Assembly (NCBI GenBank): GCA_036245805.1
Contig: BTRK01000001.1
Span: 7,254,001 to 7,318,000 of the forward strand
Origin: Pristionchus mayeri
Taxonomy: Eukaryota; Nematoda; Chromadorea; Rhabditida; Neodiplogasteridae
Length of the DNA: 64,000 nt
Direction of reading: 5' to 3'
Shown: piece by piece, positions 32,200-43,769 of the stretch
Layout: the number at the start of each line of letters is the position of its first letter
Position numbering within the stretch: position 1 is the stretch's first letter
Made by a program: the position numbers and the translations under genes
Notes under the pieces: model-generated
Seen by the model: the letters and a program-made list of their open reading frames with translations, nothing else
What the model was told of the DNA's origin: nothing
Databases searched by the model: none

Positions 32200-33344
32200 C
32201 TAAAAGGCGCGAAGAGCCCCTCGATTCTGTTTGTCGCGAGTTTCAAGGTATGCGAATGCCTGTCTAAAGTGTCCCGACACCCTCGAAAATTATTTTAACT
32301 TGCGCGCGCGTCGTGATCACGACAAAACTAATGAGGGAGCGTGCAAAAGGCGTGTCGGTAACTGACCGAGCGTCCAAGTTTTCACTTTTGAAAATTTGCC
32401 TTTCTTTTCTTACAATTGACCTTTCTTTTCTTGTTAGCGGTCATCGACATGTGAACATTAGTTAGAGCTAAGGTTAAGACACTGGTATAGAAGCCCGGAA
32501 TTAGCCGCAAAGAAAGGCTCTGTCCCCGGGCGAAAAGAGTTTGTCGCCGCACATGTTAGCCTCAAGGCAAGTTTTACCGTGCTGGCGCTGCACCTAATAC
32601 CTTCATCGGTACCCCGATCTGGGCTTTTATGGAAGTGCGTGGACAGAACATCCCTCTCCTGGGATGCCCCCTGGAGAAATCTTTTCACGGACTGGTTCTG
32701 GCTTCTACGCCAGTGCTGCCCTTCCCTCTGACGCTCGCACCTGTAAACAACTACTCCTACGATCTAGTAAACATCTTTATTACATGCCACAAGCACAGGC
32801 CTTTCACATCTATACCTACTTCCCGAAAACGGCGACCCGCAAAGCGGGGAGACCCAATCGTTGCTTACCGCGTAGGCTAGAAGCAGGCTCAGGCGTCAAG
32901 ATAGCAGCTAGTCCACGAAGAATCTCCTGTGCTCTAGCTGGTGAGCAACACCCGAGCCTCCAGCGGGTGGCCATTGTGGTCGCCCGTAGTTTTTAATCGG
33001 CAATCCCTTTTTGTGAGGGGGTGGCTATTCCTCCCACTGATCAATGCGATAAGGACTAGTAGCAAATAAGGAGGTGAAAACAGCTTAACGAATCGACCTT
33101 TTTAGCTTCTCGGCAGCTCTGAAACGGGTTGTACAGGTTAGTTGGTCCGCGCGTCTCGTATCGCGCTAGCGGCTCGGATTTTAGATAGCTCCGAAAGTGG
33201 ATAACGCGCCGCGACCCGCGACGCTCAGTGCGGGTTATCCGAAAGAGAGGGTCCACAACACGGATATCCATGAGTTATGTTCACCACTTTAGTATCAACG
33301 GTTAGACTCAAGGGAGGTTGCGCCGTAATATGATTGGCTCCATA
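32200..33344. other. GC-rich unassigned stretch
   Basis: From about 32,450 to 33,050 base composition is markedly GC-rich with frames up to 110 codons on plus but no recognisable protein, tRNA box or TIR. 33,090-33,280 resembles the GC-rich repeat at 16.3-16.76 kb. Origin unknown. Confidence 0.35.
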
Positions 33345-35290
33345 AGTACTGATTCTACGTAGGCGCAGTACGACGCATCTTTTGAGCCTACTTTCGAGTC
33401 TCTATCACATAGTTGGAAAAATGCCAAAAGGTATTGCATTTGTACAAAAGTTGCTCTCATACCCTTGTATGGCAATACAAGTGGATCCATAAGTACTGAT
33501 TCTACGTTGGCGCAGTACGGCGCATCTTTTGAGCCTACTTCTAGACCGGCTGGCCTAAATTTTGCTAAAGCGGGTACACGCGGAGTCCGAGTACGTGAAA
33601 TGTTTGCTTGACACTGCAGTGTCCTTAAATGTATAGGAATAATGGACGCGGAGAGTATGGAGATATTGTATACTTGTTTAAAAACTGGATCAGCAGGAAG
33701 GCAGGTCGGATGAGAACTACGTCGCCATGCCGCCTTTGATATATCAAAGGCAGCATTCAGTCATAGTTCTCATCGGACATTATTCCCGCAGGAACTGCGT
33801 GCCTCGCTATGGGAATACCTTTACGTTTGCAGACGACCCTCGGCGTCAAGTGGGTGCTTCCGGTAGTTTTCTCCCCGACTCTCCGCTTCCTGCATCAGTA
33901 CTTCCTACTCGCCAGCGTCTCGCTGCAGGTGAGAATTGAAGTTCTACGATACAGTTTGGCGATAGTCTCAAAGGCGCAAAGACATACGAATTAATATTGT
34001 GTTGATCACCTAATTGTGCTTTCCCCCCCTAATGAGGATGCGGAGTGATCGGAGAGTGGTGGGGTCTTTCTTCAATTTCCGGACTCTCTGTTCGCGGTCT
34101 ATCCAGTGAGAGAGCGTATCAAATGTTTTGTAACCACCAGGCGGAGAAAGATTGTTATTATCGGTATCGTCGAACGATTAAAATATCTGTGAGACACAGG
34201 GGTGATTGGAGTTGTGAAGTGAAATGCATGTGCAATTTCAATGAACGGCTTGTAAATATAGTAATACTGGCTCATCGGGTTTCCTTTAAAATTCAAAATA
34301 AAAACATTTGTTTTCTAAATTTAATCATGTTCAGATGTCGATCGGTATCGATCGCTTCATGGCCATTTGCTCGCTCCTTCAGATGCAGAGATTCTCGCGC
34401 CGAACCACAGGTTACTGTAGTTTTGAGTAAGGTAATAGCGCCGAAGACGCGGGCATACTGTGCTTGATTTTTGTAGTTTCCACATTCCTCATTCCGAGGC
34501 TTAACAAAATTTATGCCAGCCGGTCTACGAGTAGGCTCAAAAGACGCGCCGTACTGCGCCGATGTTAATCACTACTTTTGGAGCCACTTGTAGTTCCATA
34601 CAATGGAACGGGTGACACTTTAATACAAATACAGTAACCTTTAACATTTTTCGAACTTTGGTCTAGATACTCGGTAGTAGGCTTCGAAGGTGCACCGTGC
34701 TGCGCCGACGTAGATTTACTACTTATGGAGCCACTAAATAGTTATTCAAGGATGCGGGAGCCACTTTTATACAAATACAGTAATTTGTTCGGCATTTTCC
34801 CAACTATGGCTTAAAGGCTCGGGAGTAGGCTCAAACGATGCGCCTTACTGCGCCGACATAGAATCACTACTTATGGAACCACTTATGCTGCCATTCAAGG
34901 TTACGGGAGCCACTTTTATACAAATACAGTAATTTTGGGCATTTTCCCAACTATGGCTTAGAGACTCGAGAGTAGGCTGAAAAGATGCGCCGTGCTGCTC
35001 CGACGTAGAATCACTACTTATGGAACCACTTATGTTGCCATTCAAGGTTACGGGAGCCACTTTTATACAAATACAGTAATTTTGGGCATTTTCCCAACTA
35101 TGGCTTAAAGGCTCGGGAGTAGGCTCAAACGATGCGCCTTACTGCGCCGACATAGAATCACTACTTATGGATCCACTTATGTTGCCATTCAAGGTTACGG
35201 GAGCCACTTTTATACAAATACAGTAATTTTGGGCATTTTCCCAACTATGGCTTAAAAAAACTCACGACTAGGCTGAAAAGATGCGCCGTT
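33345..35290. repeat. Inverted and tandem array of about 147-bp units around a unique core
   Basis: On the right (34,515-35,290) at least five direct units start GTAGGCTCAAA.GATGCGCC near 34,531, 34,678, 34,825, 34,972 and 35,119, a 147-bp period, each with CAAATACAGTAATTT and GGGAGCCACTTTTATAC. On the left (33,345-33,555) two units lie in the opposite orientation. Both inner edges share GACCGGCTGGC..AAATTTTG. The 0.95-kb core contains a MITE (33,705-33,778) and no clear gene, apart from a possible exon at 33,793-33,931. The layout resembles a transposon with satellite-like subterminal repeats. Confidence 0.75.
33705..33778. mobile_element. 74-bp palindromic MITE (GTCGGATGAGAAC family)
   Basis: GTCGGATGAGAACTACGTCG and ATAGTTCTCATCGGAC at the ends, with the core GCCGCCTTTGATATATCAAA in the middle. 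Confidence 0.82.
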
Positions 35291-35299
35291 TTGTGCTGA

Positions 35300-36277
35300 T
35301 AAATATGGGCTCGGAAAGGGTACGGGTACGTAAATCCGTGAACCCACCAGGTGGGATTCCCGTCACCCCACTTACCCTCCATTAGAAGGGTACGGCCACT
35401 CGAGAGGTACGTGAACCCCCCACCCTGGCGGGTTGCCGGCTACCGCTACCGGGGGGGAGGGGGGAAGGTCATCAACGTTTATTGCCTGCCAAACAAGCTT
35501 CCCGGAGCGCCAGCCCTGCGAAAATCCGGCCTACCCCCTTCTATGCAAAGGCCATTTTCCGTGAAAACCCGACACCTATTATCCGTAACCCCCCCCCCCC
35601 CCCCCCCATCCATACCCTTTCGAGCACACCACTGTTGCCATCCCAGGGAATGAGAGCCACTCATACTGGTTCACCAAGGTTAACAAACTGTATGCAAGAA
35701 ATGCAGCCATGAAGCACCGGAGTTGTTTAAATTTTCGACGATCTAATTCCTTTCTTTTTTGCTGAGTTTAGCACTCAACTAATGTTGCAAAACACTTGGA
35801 GGCGGACGTTTGGGTTTTTAATGGAAAGTTAAAAAACATGTGTATTCTAAACTTAAAAATGTTTTTGCAATTCTAACTTTGTTCAATCTCAGTGCTCTTT
35901 CTGCTACTCGCGTGGACGTTCGCCGCTCATATCTCAGTGCCCATGGAAGTCAACCAGCGGAAATTCATCAGGCCAGTTTTTTAAAAATTATTTATCTAAG
36001 CAAATTCTCTATTTTGTCACTCAAAGTGACCTCTTTTTGAATTTTTCCCGGAATTTCTAAAAATGATTGCATTTGGATTGTTCGGGAAAGTATTGATAAA
36101 CCCACGACTTAGATTGACCAGGTGCTATCGAAATATTTTTATGTTGTTTCGTGTAATTAAGAAGTAATAAACTCGTTCTAATGATTTCTGGTTTGTTCAC
36201 TTGATCTCATATGCGTTCATGATCGCATCTTTATCTAATGGAAGATTTTCCTTCTTTCACGAACATATTGCTCACAG
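35300..36277. other. No supportable gene; homopolymer tracts
   Basis: Holds a GGGGGGGAGGGGGG stretch near 35,450, a long C-run near 35,589-35,606 and a hydrophobic stretch VLFLLLAWTFAAH at about 35,890 without a start. The final TTGCTCACAG just before 36,278 looks like a trans-splice acceptor for the next gene. Confidence 0.4.
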
Positions 36278-37297
36278 ATGTCAGACGACGAGTCGATACT
36301 CGGTGATGCCCTGAATGATCTTACCATCGAATTGGATGATACTCCCGTGGAAAACGTATCCATTCCCCTCCCCTCACCATCCCATATCGTTCCCCGTATT
36401 GGACCACCTCGGCGTGCCTCGGACGTCGTTGTCTTCGTCTCCTCCTCGACGACTGTCTCGTCGCTGTCGACGGAGGCGAAGGCCATCGTCGTCAATCAAA
36501 TGCAGCTGCCAGCCTACTCATCCATGAAGAACTGGGAGGCACTCGGAGCTGCGATGGGATTGAGACACGACGAGATGATGAGTCTGTCGAGACAGGGCGG
36601 CATGCCTTCCCTCCTCACCCATCGAATCAATAATCGACCCCTCAATGACCTACTCGGCGCGCTCGTGACCATCGCGAGAGTCGACACACTATCATCGTTA
36701 CGACCTCATCTACTGGAGATGTGCAAACGACCCCTTGAAGTCAACAGCCTTCTCAATTCGATGTCCGATTCCACATCGTCCATATCGTCTTATGAAAATG
36801 TGGAAAGGATCGAAAACTTGGCGGAAGGGCTGAGCAAGTTCTTATTCTTAATTCACTTCGAGAAGGATGCCTCGGAAAGGAAGACGTGGAAGCATTTTCT
36901 GAAGAATATGAAGGCAAAGGGAGAGGAAGCTAAGATGGAAATCGTTGAAGTATACGAGGCATTGGATGGAGATGAACACGTCACTCGAAGATTAGAGCAA
37001 CTCTACAAACATGCCCATCGACTAGTTGTGTGTGTATCCAAAGGATATCGGGAAGTACTTGATAGGAGGATACGAAGAGACCAGAAGGAGGAAATGATCG
37101 TTTCTGTTCATGAATGGTTAATGGGGGAGTATAGGAATAGTGGTCAACACAATAAACGGTTTCGTATTGTATTGATGGGCGATGATACTGAAGCTACAGA
37201 TCTCCCCTTGGGGTGGTCAGGCTCATTCGTATGGTACCGTTTTCCTGCCAATTGGGCTAGTTTTGTTGAAAGAACTTTTACTGTAGATAGAAATTAG
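36278..37297 (+). CDS. actl-1: Death-domain + SEFIR adaptor, Act1/ACTL-1-like
   Basis: A 339-residue intronless frame starts at ATG 36278 immediately after a CTCACAG acceptor. The N-terminus is acidic and Ser/Pro-rich. Residues about 72-148 form a Death-type fold (MKNWEALGAAMGLRHDEMMS ... LLGALVTIARVDTLSSLRPH). Residues about 187-335 match a SEFIR domain (FLFLIHFEKDASERKTWKHF, HAHRLVVCVSKGYREVLD, KRFRIVLMGDDTEAT, VWYRFPANWASFVERTF). Death plus SEFIR is the layout of invertebrate Act1/CIKS-like adaptors; in C. elegans ACTL-1 links the IL-17 receptor to downstream signalling. Lack of introns is unusual next to heavily spliced neighbours and hints at retrocopy origin, although no poly(A) trace is seen. 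The orthology is inferred from the domains. Confidence 0.7.
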   Translation: MSDDESILGDALNDLTIELDDTPVENVSIPLPSPSHIVPRIGPPRRASDVVVFVSSSTTVSSLSTEAKAIVVNQMQLPAYSSMKNWEALGAAMGLRHDEMMSLSRQGGMPSLLTHRINNRPLNDLLGALVTIARVDTLSSLRPHLLEMCKRPLEVNSLLNSMSDSTSSISSYENVERIENLAEGLSKFLFLIHFEKDASERKTWKHFLKNMKAKGEEAKMEIVEVYEALDGDEHVTRRLEQLYKHAHRLVVCVSKGYREVLDRRIRRDQKEEMIVSVHEWLMGEYRNSGQHNKRFRIVLMGDDTEATDLPLGWSGSFVWYRFPANWASFVERTFTVDRN

Positions 37298-37424
37298 ACA
37301 TTAGGTTCATCGATGTGTATCTTATCTTCTGTGTCTATATATTTTCTTCATTCAAGCTATACGTTGTATATGAGATTCCTTTGACCTTATGGTTATCTCT
37401 GTGAATTCAATCTTTTATATGTAT

Positions 37425-38583
37425 ATATGACGCTGGACGCGATAGATTCAACAAATCCTCCACAGTGTTCCGTACAGCTCAAAAAATGAAATTGCTGTAA
37501 ACTCGGCCCTAGGGGTTATTTTCGATTCTGAACAAACTGGCGTTTTCGGTTTTTCGAAATTTGACCTCTGGGTACCAGTATGGTACCGGGTACGGTTCAC
37601 CAAAAATCGGGTTTTCAGCCATATCTCCGGTGAAAGTGAAGCTAGAATCATGAAATTTGGACCCCTCATGCAGAATTTCACGCTGATCACGCCTATTGCA
37701 TTCATTTGTCATGAATTTTAAAATATGGCCTGCAAAATCAATATGAAAGGCGATCGTAAGAGTGACGCGACCGAGGGAGTGAAAATGAAAATGAGGAAAT
37801 AAAGGGACGATAGTTAAAGCAAATCGTTTCCGGCGACTGTGAAAATAAGTATATTGAAGAACGAAACAACACTTGAAAGTGTTGGTCGCATAAGGGCGGT
37901 CAAAATAATAGTGATTGCCCTCACAAAACTAAACCAAGTACTGATGGCTGTCAATATTGATATAATATAGCACAATGATCGACGAAATTAGTGTTAAATA
38001 AGGTCAATAATGTGGCGAAAAATATGGCAAAAGAGGTTGCATCGATGCGGAGCCGAACCCATGACTTCAAGTTCCTGGGTCTAGAACACACGTGGTTTGA
38101 CAGAGCTTGCGTGCGTGCGCAGTGCAAGCAGTTCAGCTCGATTGTGCTCAGAAAAACGCTAGCAACATCTTTCGGAACAGTTTAATTGCTTCACTCCCAC
38201 CAGATAAAATGATCAGAATTGTATGGCGAATCTAATGAACATGGTCTCCACCTCCACACTTTTGTCATTTAACATATTGATTTTGCGGGCCATATTTTAA
38301 AAGTCATGACAAATGAATGCAATAGGCGTGATCAGCGTGAAATTCTACATAAGGGGTCCAAATTTCAAGATTCTAGCTTCACTTTCACCGGAGATATGGC
38401 TGAAAACCCGATTTTTGGTGAACCGTACCCGGTACCATACTGGTACCCAGAGGTCAAATTTCGAAAAACCGAAAACGCCAGTTTGTTCAGAATCGAAAAT
38501 AATCCCTAGGACCGAGTTTACAGCAATTTCATTTTTTGAGCTGTGCGGACAATTTATTGAACCTATCGCGTACAGCGTCATAT
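37425..38583. mobile_element. 1.16-kb foldback/TIR element, family A, second copy
   Basis: Arms of about 300 bp (37,425-37,740 and 38,285-38,583) start ATATGACGCTGGACGCGATA and share termini with the element at 6552. The middle holds a minus-strand stretch with a T-arm-like CATGGGTTCGGCTCC (38,060). About 36 bp (TATTTTCTTC.TTCAAG..) occur as a direct repeat left (37,337) and right (38,583) of the element. Confidence 0.82.
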
Positions 38584-38649
38584 TTTCTTCGTTCAAGTTA
38601 GGCGTACATTGTATATCATTGTCGATTTGGCCAATCAATAAATTGAAGG

Positions 38650-41600
38650 TGCTACCGTCGGATGTAAGGGATGAGCGCCTATCGATTCTTAATCGCTGGG
38701 ACGAATCAAAGAACATTCAACGGTCCCTGTCCGCTCTAATTAAGGTATTTAAGTCTATGTAAAAAATAAGAGATACAACTAAAGAATACCACAAATACCG
38801 AAATAGAGGATGTTCCTGTTTTTGCTGAGTAGGCTTTTTGCCCGGTTTTTGTTGAGTGAGTATGAGGAAAAGTTGAAAATCCATAGATCCGAAGAGTAGA
38901 TCTTTGATCTTTGATCTTTGCAGACGTCTCTGGGGCAAGTGCATGATTGCATGCGAGACGCAGCAGATGGCCATCCTCAGGTAGGTCAACGGGATTATCA
39001 CTCTCACTTTGCGCGCGCTCTCTCTCCGATTAGATACTGTGTAGGTCACCTCAGGTAATAGGTCAACGCGGAAATAGTCGGATGAGAACTATGCCGTTAT
39101 GCATCTTTTGGTAAAATTGCACGTCTCTTCTAATACATATCAAAGGCGGAAAGACGTCATGGTTCTCATTCAACTTAGTAACTAATCGGGCACCGATTTG
39201 CATACTCGTTCGTCTATTAGAGAGGACGTGCTTAGCAAAAGTACCAACAATTGCGTTGAGCTTTGTTTTTTTCCCACTCCTATCATCTTCCCAACAGTCG
39301 CAATCGAAATATTCAGTACTTGTAAACACATGAAATCACGAAGTCACAAGGCGAAAAATGAGTTTTATTTGATTGTTTCAGACTGCGTCGATCCGTAGTG
39401 AAGATGCTGGTGATCTCGATACTCATCTACTTCATCTGATATACTCCCGTCCAGAGTGAGTAGAGAGAGATCAAAGATTAATTTTGAAAGGGAGAATAAA
39501 GCGATTTTCTCCGCTCTTTCTTGTTTCGCCTAATCAATAAGGGACGGTGGTTTATGATGCAATCAATGATGTAGCTATTGCCGCTGGAATTCAGCAACAA
39601 CAAAACAATCTTTTGCAAAGGAGCTGTTATGGTTTAACTAATGACACTCGCAATCTGGTTTTCATTAGAAAGAGCCAAAAGCCAGTCGCACCGCCTTGCG
39701 CGCTCGCTTGTTTCACCTAATCCACAATAGCACAAGAAGACAATAGCACAAGCCATGGCTGGCTACACCAATTTCGCTTGTCAGCACAGGTCAACACAAG
39801 CGATTTTGCTGAGGTCAGCTATGGCAACTGAACAAAGTAACAGAACAAAGTGAATGAATAATCTGCGGAATATTTTGTTGGGCACACCCTAGCTTGTTAG
39901 AGAGAAGTAAAAAAAAGTTCGTTTTGTAGGTCTTGGATTCCTGCACTGGAGACCGCCGCTGTATGGCCGCCTCATACTGCGCCTCCTCGTGGTCGTCAGG
40001 CATGGTATTATCGATTTTTGAATATCTTTGGGTTACGGTAGATTTTGCTGATCGGAAACTGATTTTGTTGCTGCAACTCAGCGGCGAATCAGAAAATGAA
40101 CATCATGTGCTGCTGCCACTTCCACCAGCGATTCGTCTCCATGGTACGGCAGTTTTGGGTTACTGTAGTACACCATGGTGTTATTAGATGGTGAATGTCA
40201 ATGATTGACGTAAGCATTATTGCCCGGCAGTTTCATTTATGGTGGTTTTATAACATATAATATTAGCCTTCTAATACACTCTCTAAAGGCAATTGCGCGC
40301 ACTTGCTCACAAATGTTGAAGTTGATCTTTTGAATGCCATTAGGACCTAGAAAACATGCGCAATGTAATTTCTCCGTTTTGGTTCGTACATTTTGAATAT
40401 TTTTTTTGTGTACGAATGACTAGGTGATTTTGTGCTTCGGCAAGTATTTATTACGAAATGGGCAGCACACATACAAAGTAATTTATCCGTTTTGGTTCGT
40501 ACGTTCGGAATATTTTTTTGTGTACGAACGACTAGGTGATTTTGTGCTTTCGTAAGGATTTTTTACGATATGGGCAGAACACTTCCAATGTAATTTCTCC
40601 ATTTTGGTAATAACGCTTTGCAATGGCGAAAATACGCTTGGTTCACTCTAATTATCCTTTCGCTCATTTTCGTGTGTCCGTGAAGATAGCCTGTGGATAG
40701 GAAACAGGCAGGCCAACATTTTTATGCCCTGACTCTCTAATCCACACGATCTCTCTCCGGTTAGACAGAGCGAGAGAGTGTGGGATTTGGAGAGAGTCAG
40801 ACAAAATATTTTCCAGGTCACACGTACGATTCGCTGCTGCGCGCGCCCGCTCGAGAAGTATCAGACCGTGATCGCCGATGCAGATAAGGTGAGATTATTG
40901 ATTGAATATCGATTGGTAGATCACCTTACAGTACTCTCACCTGACGAAGTTGCAGTGCGCTTTTAGTCCAGTTTCTTCGTCTCTCCGTTTGCGTTCTTCT
41001 GCTTCTATCGCTTTCAGCAAGAATTCCAACCCAAAAGCCAGTCACATCACTCTTTCTCGCACTTTCTTGCTTCACCCAATTGACAATAGGGCACGCGGAA
41101 CGTCATGACTGTCTACTCCAAAATTGCTTGTCAACATCGGTCGACACAGCAATTTTGGTGTGGCCAGCCATTGAATTGAGGAACAAAACGAAGTTAATGA
41201 ATGTGCAGTTTTATTAATCGTGCCTACTACCTTGCATTTTGATTAGAGTAAGAGTGGGTGCCAATGTCTCATTTAATCTGCGCGCTTTCTTGTTTCTCTT
41301 ACTCACCAAGGGATTACCGAATAATGAAATTAGGAAAGTTGCGGTTGTCGACGATGGAATTTAGCTAAGAAAAATACAAATGTTTTGGAAGAGTTACAGC
41401 TATTGTATTCAGGTACTATATTAGAACTGATTGTGCCCGCTATCTGGTTTGTTCCTATCAGAAAGTCACTAATCACTATCGTGTTTCACCAAATCACCAT
41501 TAGGATTCGCGGAAAGCCATGGCTGCCTACATTAAAATCGCTTGTCAACATCGGTCAGCACAAGCGATTTCGCTGAGGTCAGCCATGCAATTGAGTAACC

Positions 41601-42392
41601 AAGTTAGTAAGTTGAGTAATATTGTTACAGTATACAGTATACTGCATGACAAATGTGGGCACCAAGCAAAACCCTCCCGGTTTGGTTATAGTGAACAGCA
41701 TACTTCTTCCATTTTTCGAGTACCAGTTACCGTAAACCCTCCCGGTTTTGTCGCTGAACTTGAGGGCACCCTCCCGGAATTTTACATTCGGCGGCAATGC
41801 CTGCCCATGTATGCTGCATGAGTTAGAGTCGATTTCGCAGGTCTCGGATTCCTGCACTGGAAGACGTCGCTGTACGGTCGCCTGGTCCTGCACCTATTCG
41901 TGGTTGTCATGTACGGTATTATCGATTATGAAGTTGATTATCATTAGATTTACGGCAGATTTCATCTGATCGCAAACTGACTTTAGTACCTGCAGCTCGG
42001 CGGCGAACCTGGCCGTGTTCATCATGTGCTGCCGTCACTTCCACCAGAGATTCGTCTCCCTGGTACTGTTATTCTGGGTTACGGTAGATCTGCACCATGG
42101 TGTTATGGTAGAGGATGAATGCCAATGGTTGAAATATGCATTATTTCACGGCGGAACAGAAGCGGAACATAACAGAACGGAACAGAAGATTGAACGAAAG
42201 TAACTTTTGAACTTGAATGAATCATCCCTGTTGCAGATCGATTCACCGCGCGAAGTCGACGTCTCTGTCGGTGACTCTTCTGTGAGCGACGGCTCGCGTC
42301 GGGCGACGCTCATGCGGCCGGTGACGCTGCAGCCACCGACAGTCCACTGCTGCTGCTGCGCTCGTGGACACGGTGGAAGTTCGAGTTTGTAA
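38650..42392 (+). CDS. Dispersed multi-exon gene with Cys-rich C-terminus (unrecognised)
   Basis: Plus-strand exons: one ending at 38744 (VLPSDVRDERLSILNRWDES...SLSALIK), 38924-38980 (TSLGQVHDCMRDAADGHPQ), 39382-39455 (SIRSEDAGDLDTHLLHLIYS), 40817-40888 (VTRTIRCCARPLEKYQTVIA) and 42237-42392 (IDSPREVDVSVGDSSVSDGS ... PTVHCCCCARGHGGSSSL, stop). Acceptors are TTGCAG/TTTCAG/TTCCAG types. Phase between the third and fourth exon does not fit, so an exon is probably missing between 39,456 and 40,816. Introns contain MITEs and a duplicated segment. The tail has a CCCC run, which could be palmitoylated or bind metal, though this is speculation. Family unknown. Confidence 0.45.
39076..39178. mobile_element. 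MITE, GTCGGATGAGAAC family, diverged
   Basis: Left end AGTCGGATGAGAACTATGCC; right part AAGACGTCATGGTTCTCATT. The core palindrome is disrupted by a short insertion. Confidence 0.65.
39538..40215. repeat. Duplicated segment, copy 1
   Basis: Shares ordered blocks with 41,300-42,150: GCCATGGCTGGCTAC hairpin, GGATTCCTGCACTGGA, GTATTATCGATT, CATCATGTGCTGC, CTTCCACCAG.GATTCGTCTCC, TGGGTTACGGTAGA/TTACTGTAGT and CACCATGGTGTTAT. The GCC-ATGGCT hairpin also occurs alone at 41,104-41,190. Confidence 0.7.
41300..42150. repeat. Duplicated segment, copy 2
   Basis: See copy 1. It contains one extra block around 41,620-41,820 with CAAAACCCTCCCGGTTT repeated twice. Confidence 0.7.
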
Positions 42393-42819
42393 TTCCACCC
42401 ACTGTTATACTGGAATTTGTAAATTTATAATTTTAAATATTCAAATATTAGTTTAAAAGGTACGTGGTGGGAGGCAGCGGCAGAAGTTTATTTGGCAATC
42501 TCGTACTCCGAAAAGTATAAACTGTTTGATCGTTTTATCCGTTGTTACAGAGAAAAGAAATTCGAAAGAAGCAATGGAGAGAGGGAATTGCGCCTAAGTA
42601 GTATAAAAATCAATCCGAAATTCGAATTCTGAAATTTGCGTCTCATTGAATATTGTTTACTGGGCTCATGTATCGGTATTCATTTTTCAAATATAAGCAC
42701 AATATGTATAAATACAACATATCTATGCTCAACAGTGAATGTTTCGAGGTAGATTAATGGTATCGTTGAATAAAAAAATGCATATGGATAGCAATGTATC
42801 TTCCTAAACAGCGATACCG
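42393..42819. other. No gene seen
   Basis: AT-rich 3' flank of the preceding gene, with ATATAAGC and AATAAAAAAATG near 42,770 as possible poly(A) context. Confidence 0.35.
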
Positions 42820-43570
42820 GCACTACGACATCTCTCTTCTATTGATATTCTTCTTGACTCGTCGTCCTCCGGCCTGTCCTGACATGGTTTCTGAATTTGC
42901 CTGCCTTGCCCACATGCCTGCATTAGCTCTCTTCTTGACGTCGACTTCGATTCCGATCGATCCAGAAGAGGCACTGCATTTGCCTGCTTTGCTCTCTTTG
43001 CTCAAATTATGATCTTGCCAGTACTTTCGCTTCTAATAGCTGACAGCTTGCGGTTGCGAGACGGAGTTAGATTCAAGATACTTGCGACTATGTGATTTTG
43101 TGCTTCGGCAAGTATTTATTCCGAGACGCGCTCCCCATGTAATTTCTCCGTTTTGTGTCGTGCATTTTTGAATATTTTTTGTGCTCGAACGACTAGGTGA
43201 TTTCATGTATTGGAAAGTGCTTATCATGAGATTGGTTCGAGGAGGCAGATTAGTACTGTGATTCTTTGGAGAGATTTCCATGCCCAAAAGGATTAAATAT
43301 GCTAGCATATTTTGCTCTTTGCACTCTCTCTCATTCAGAGAAATCATTCAGGGAAATTCTCTATCATTCAGAGAAAATTGAGACAGCGTGTCGAACGAGA
43401 GAAGCAAGGGAAAGTCTTTTGCTTCTCAATGTAAACTATGCAACTTGTTCGACAGTTCTTGCCGCGGCTCCTCACATTGTACCGCGCTCTTCTTGTTTCC
43501 GGAGTCGACTACGATTGATCTACAAGAGGCACTGCATTTGCCTGCTTTACACTCCTTGTTCTAAATACGC
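42820..43570 (-). pseudogene. Two last-exon remnants of the secreted Gly/Ala-rich gene family
   Basis: At about 43,010-42,940 and 43,570-43,490 the minus strand reads KAGKCSASSGS or KQANAVPL-type peptides in alternative frames, matching the KQANTVPIPGLVKAEAGVKK last exon of the intact gene at 45,890. Frames are broken by stops. Confidence 0.45.
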
Positions 43571-43769
43571 ATTCATCCAACAAAACAGGAAGTCCAGTAT
43601 TAGTTCTGTGCATAATCGTTTTGGGTACCCAATATTAATTTCAAGTGCATTAATATATCAAACAGTAATATCAAATATCAAATAATATATCAAGAATTCT
43701 TAAAGACAAATTTCCATGTCACAATGTTGTTGTCTAGTATGTTGTGAGATCTATATGAATATATGTTTC

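Noticed and set aside
38040..38110. tRNA-like stretch in the foldback element at 37,425
   Set aside because: Only a T-arm-like CATGGGTTCGGCTCC is convincing; no full cloverleaf can be drawn.
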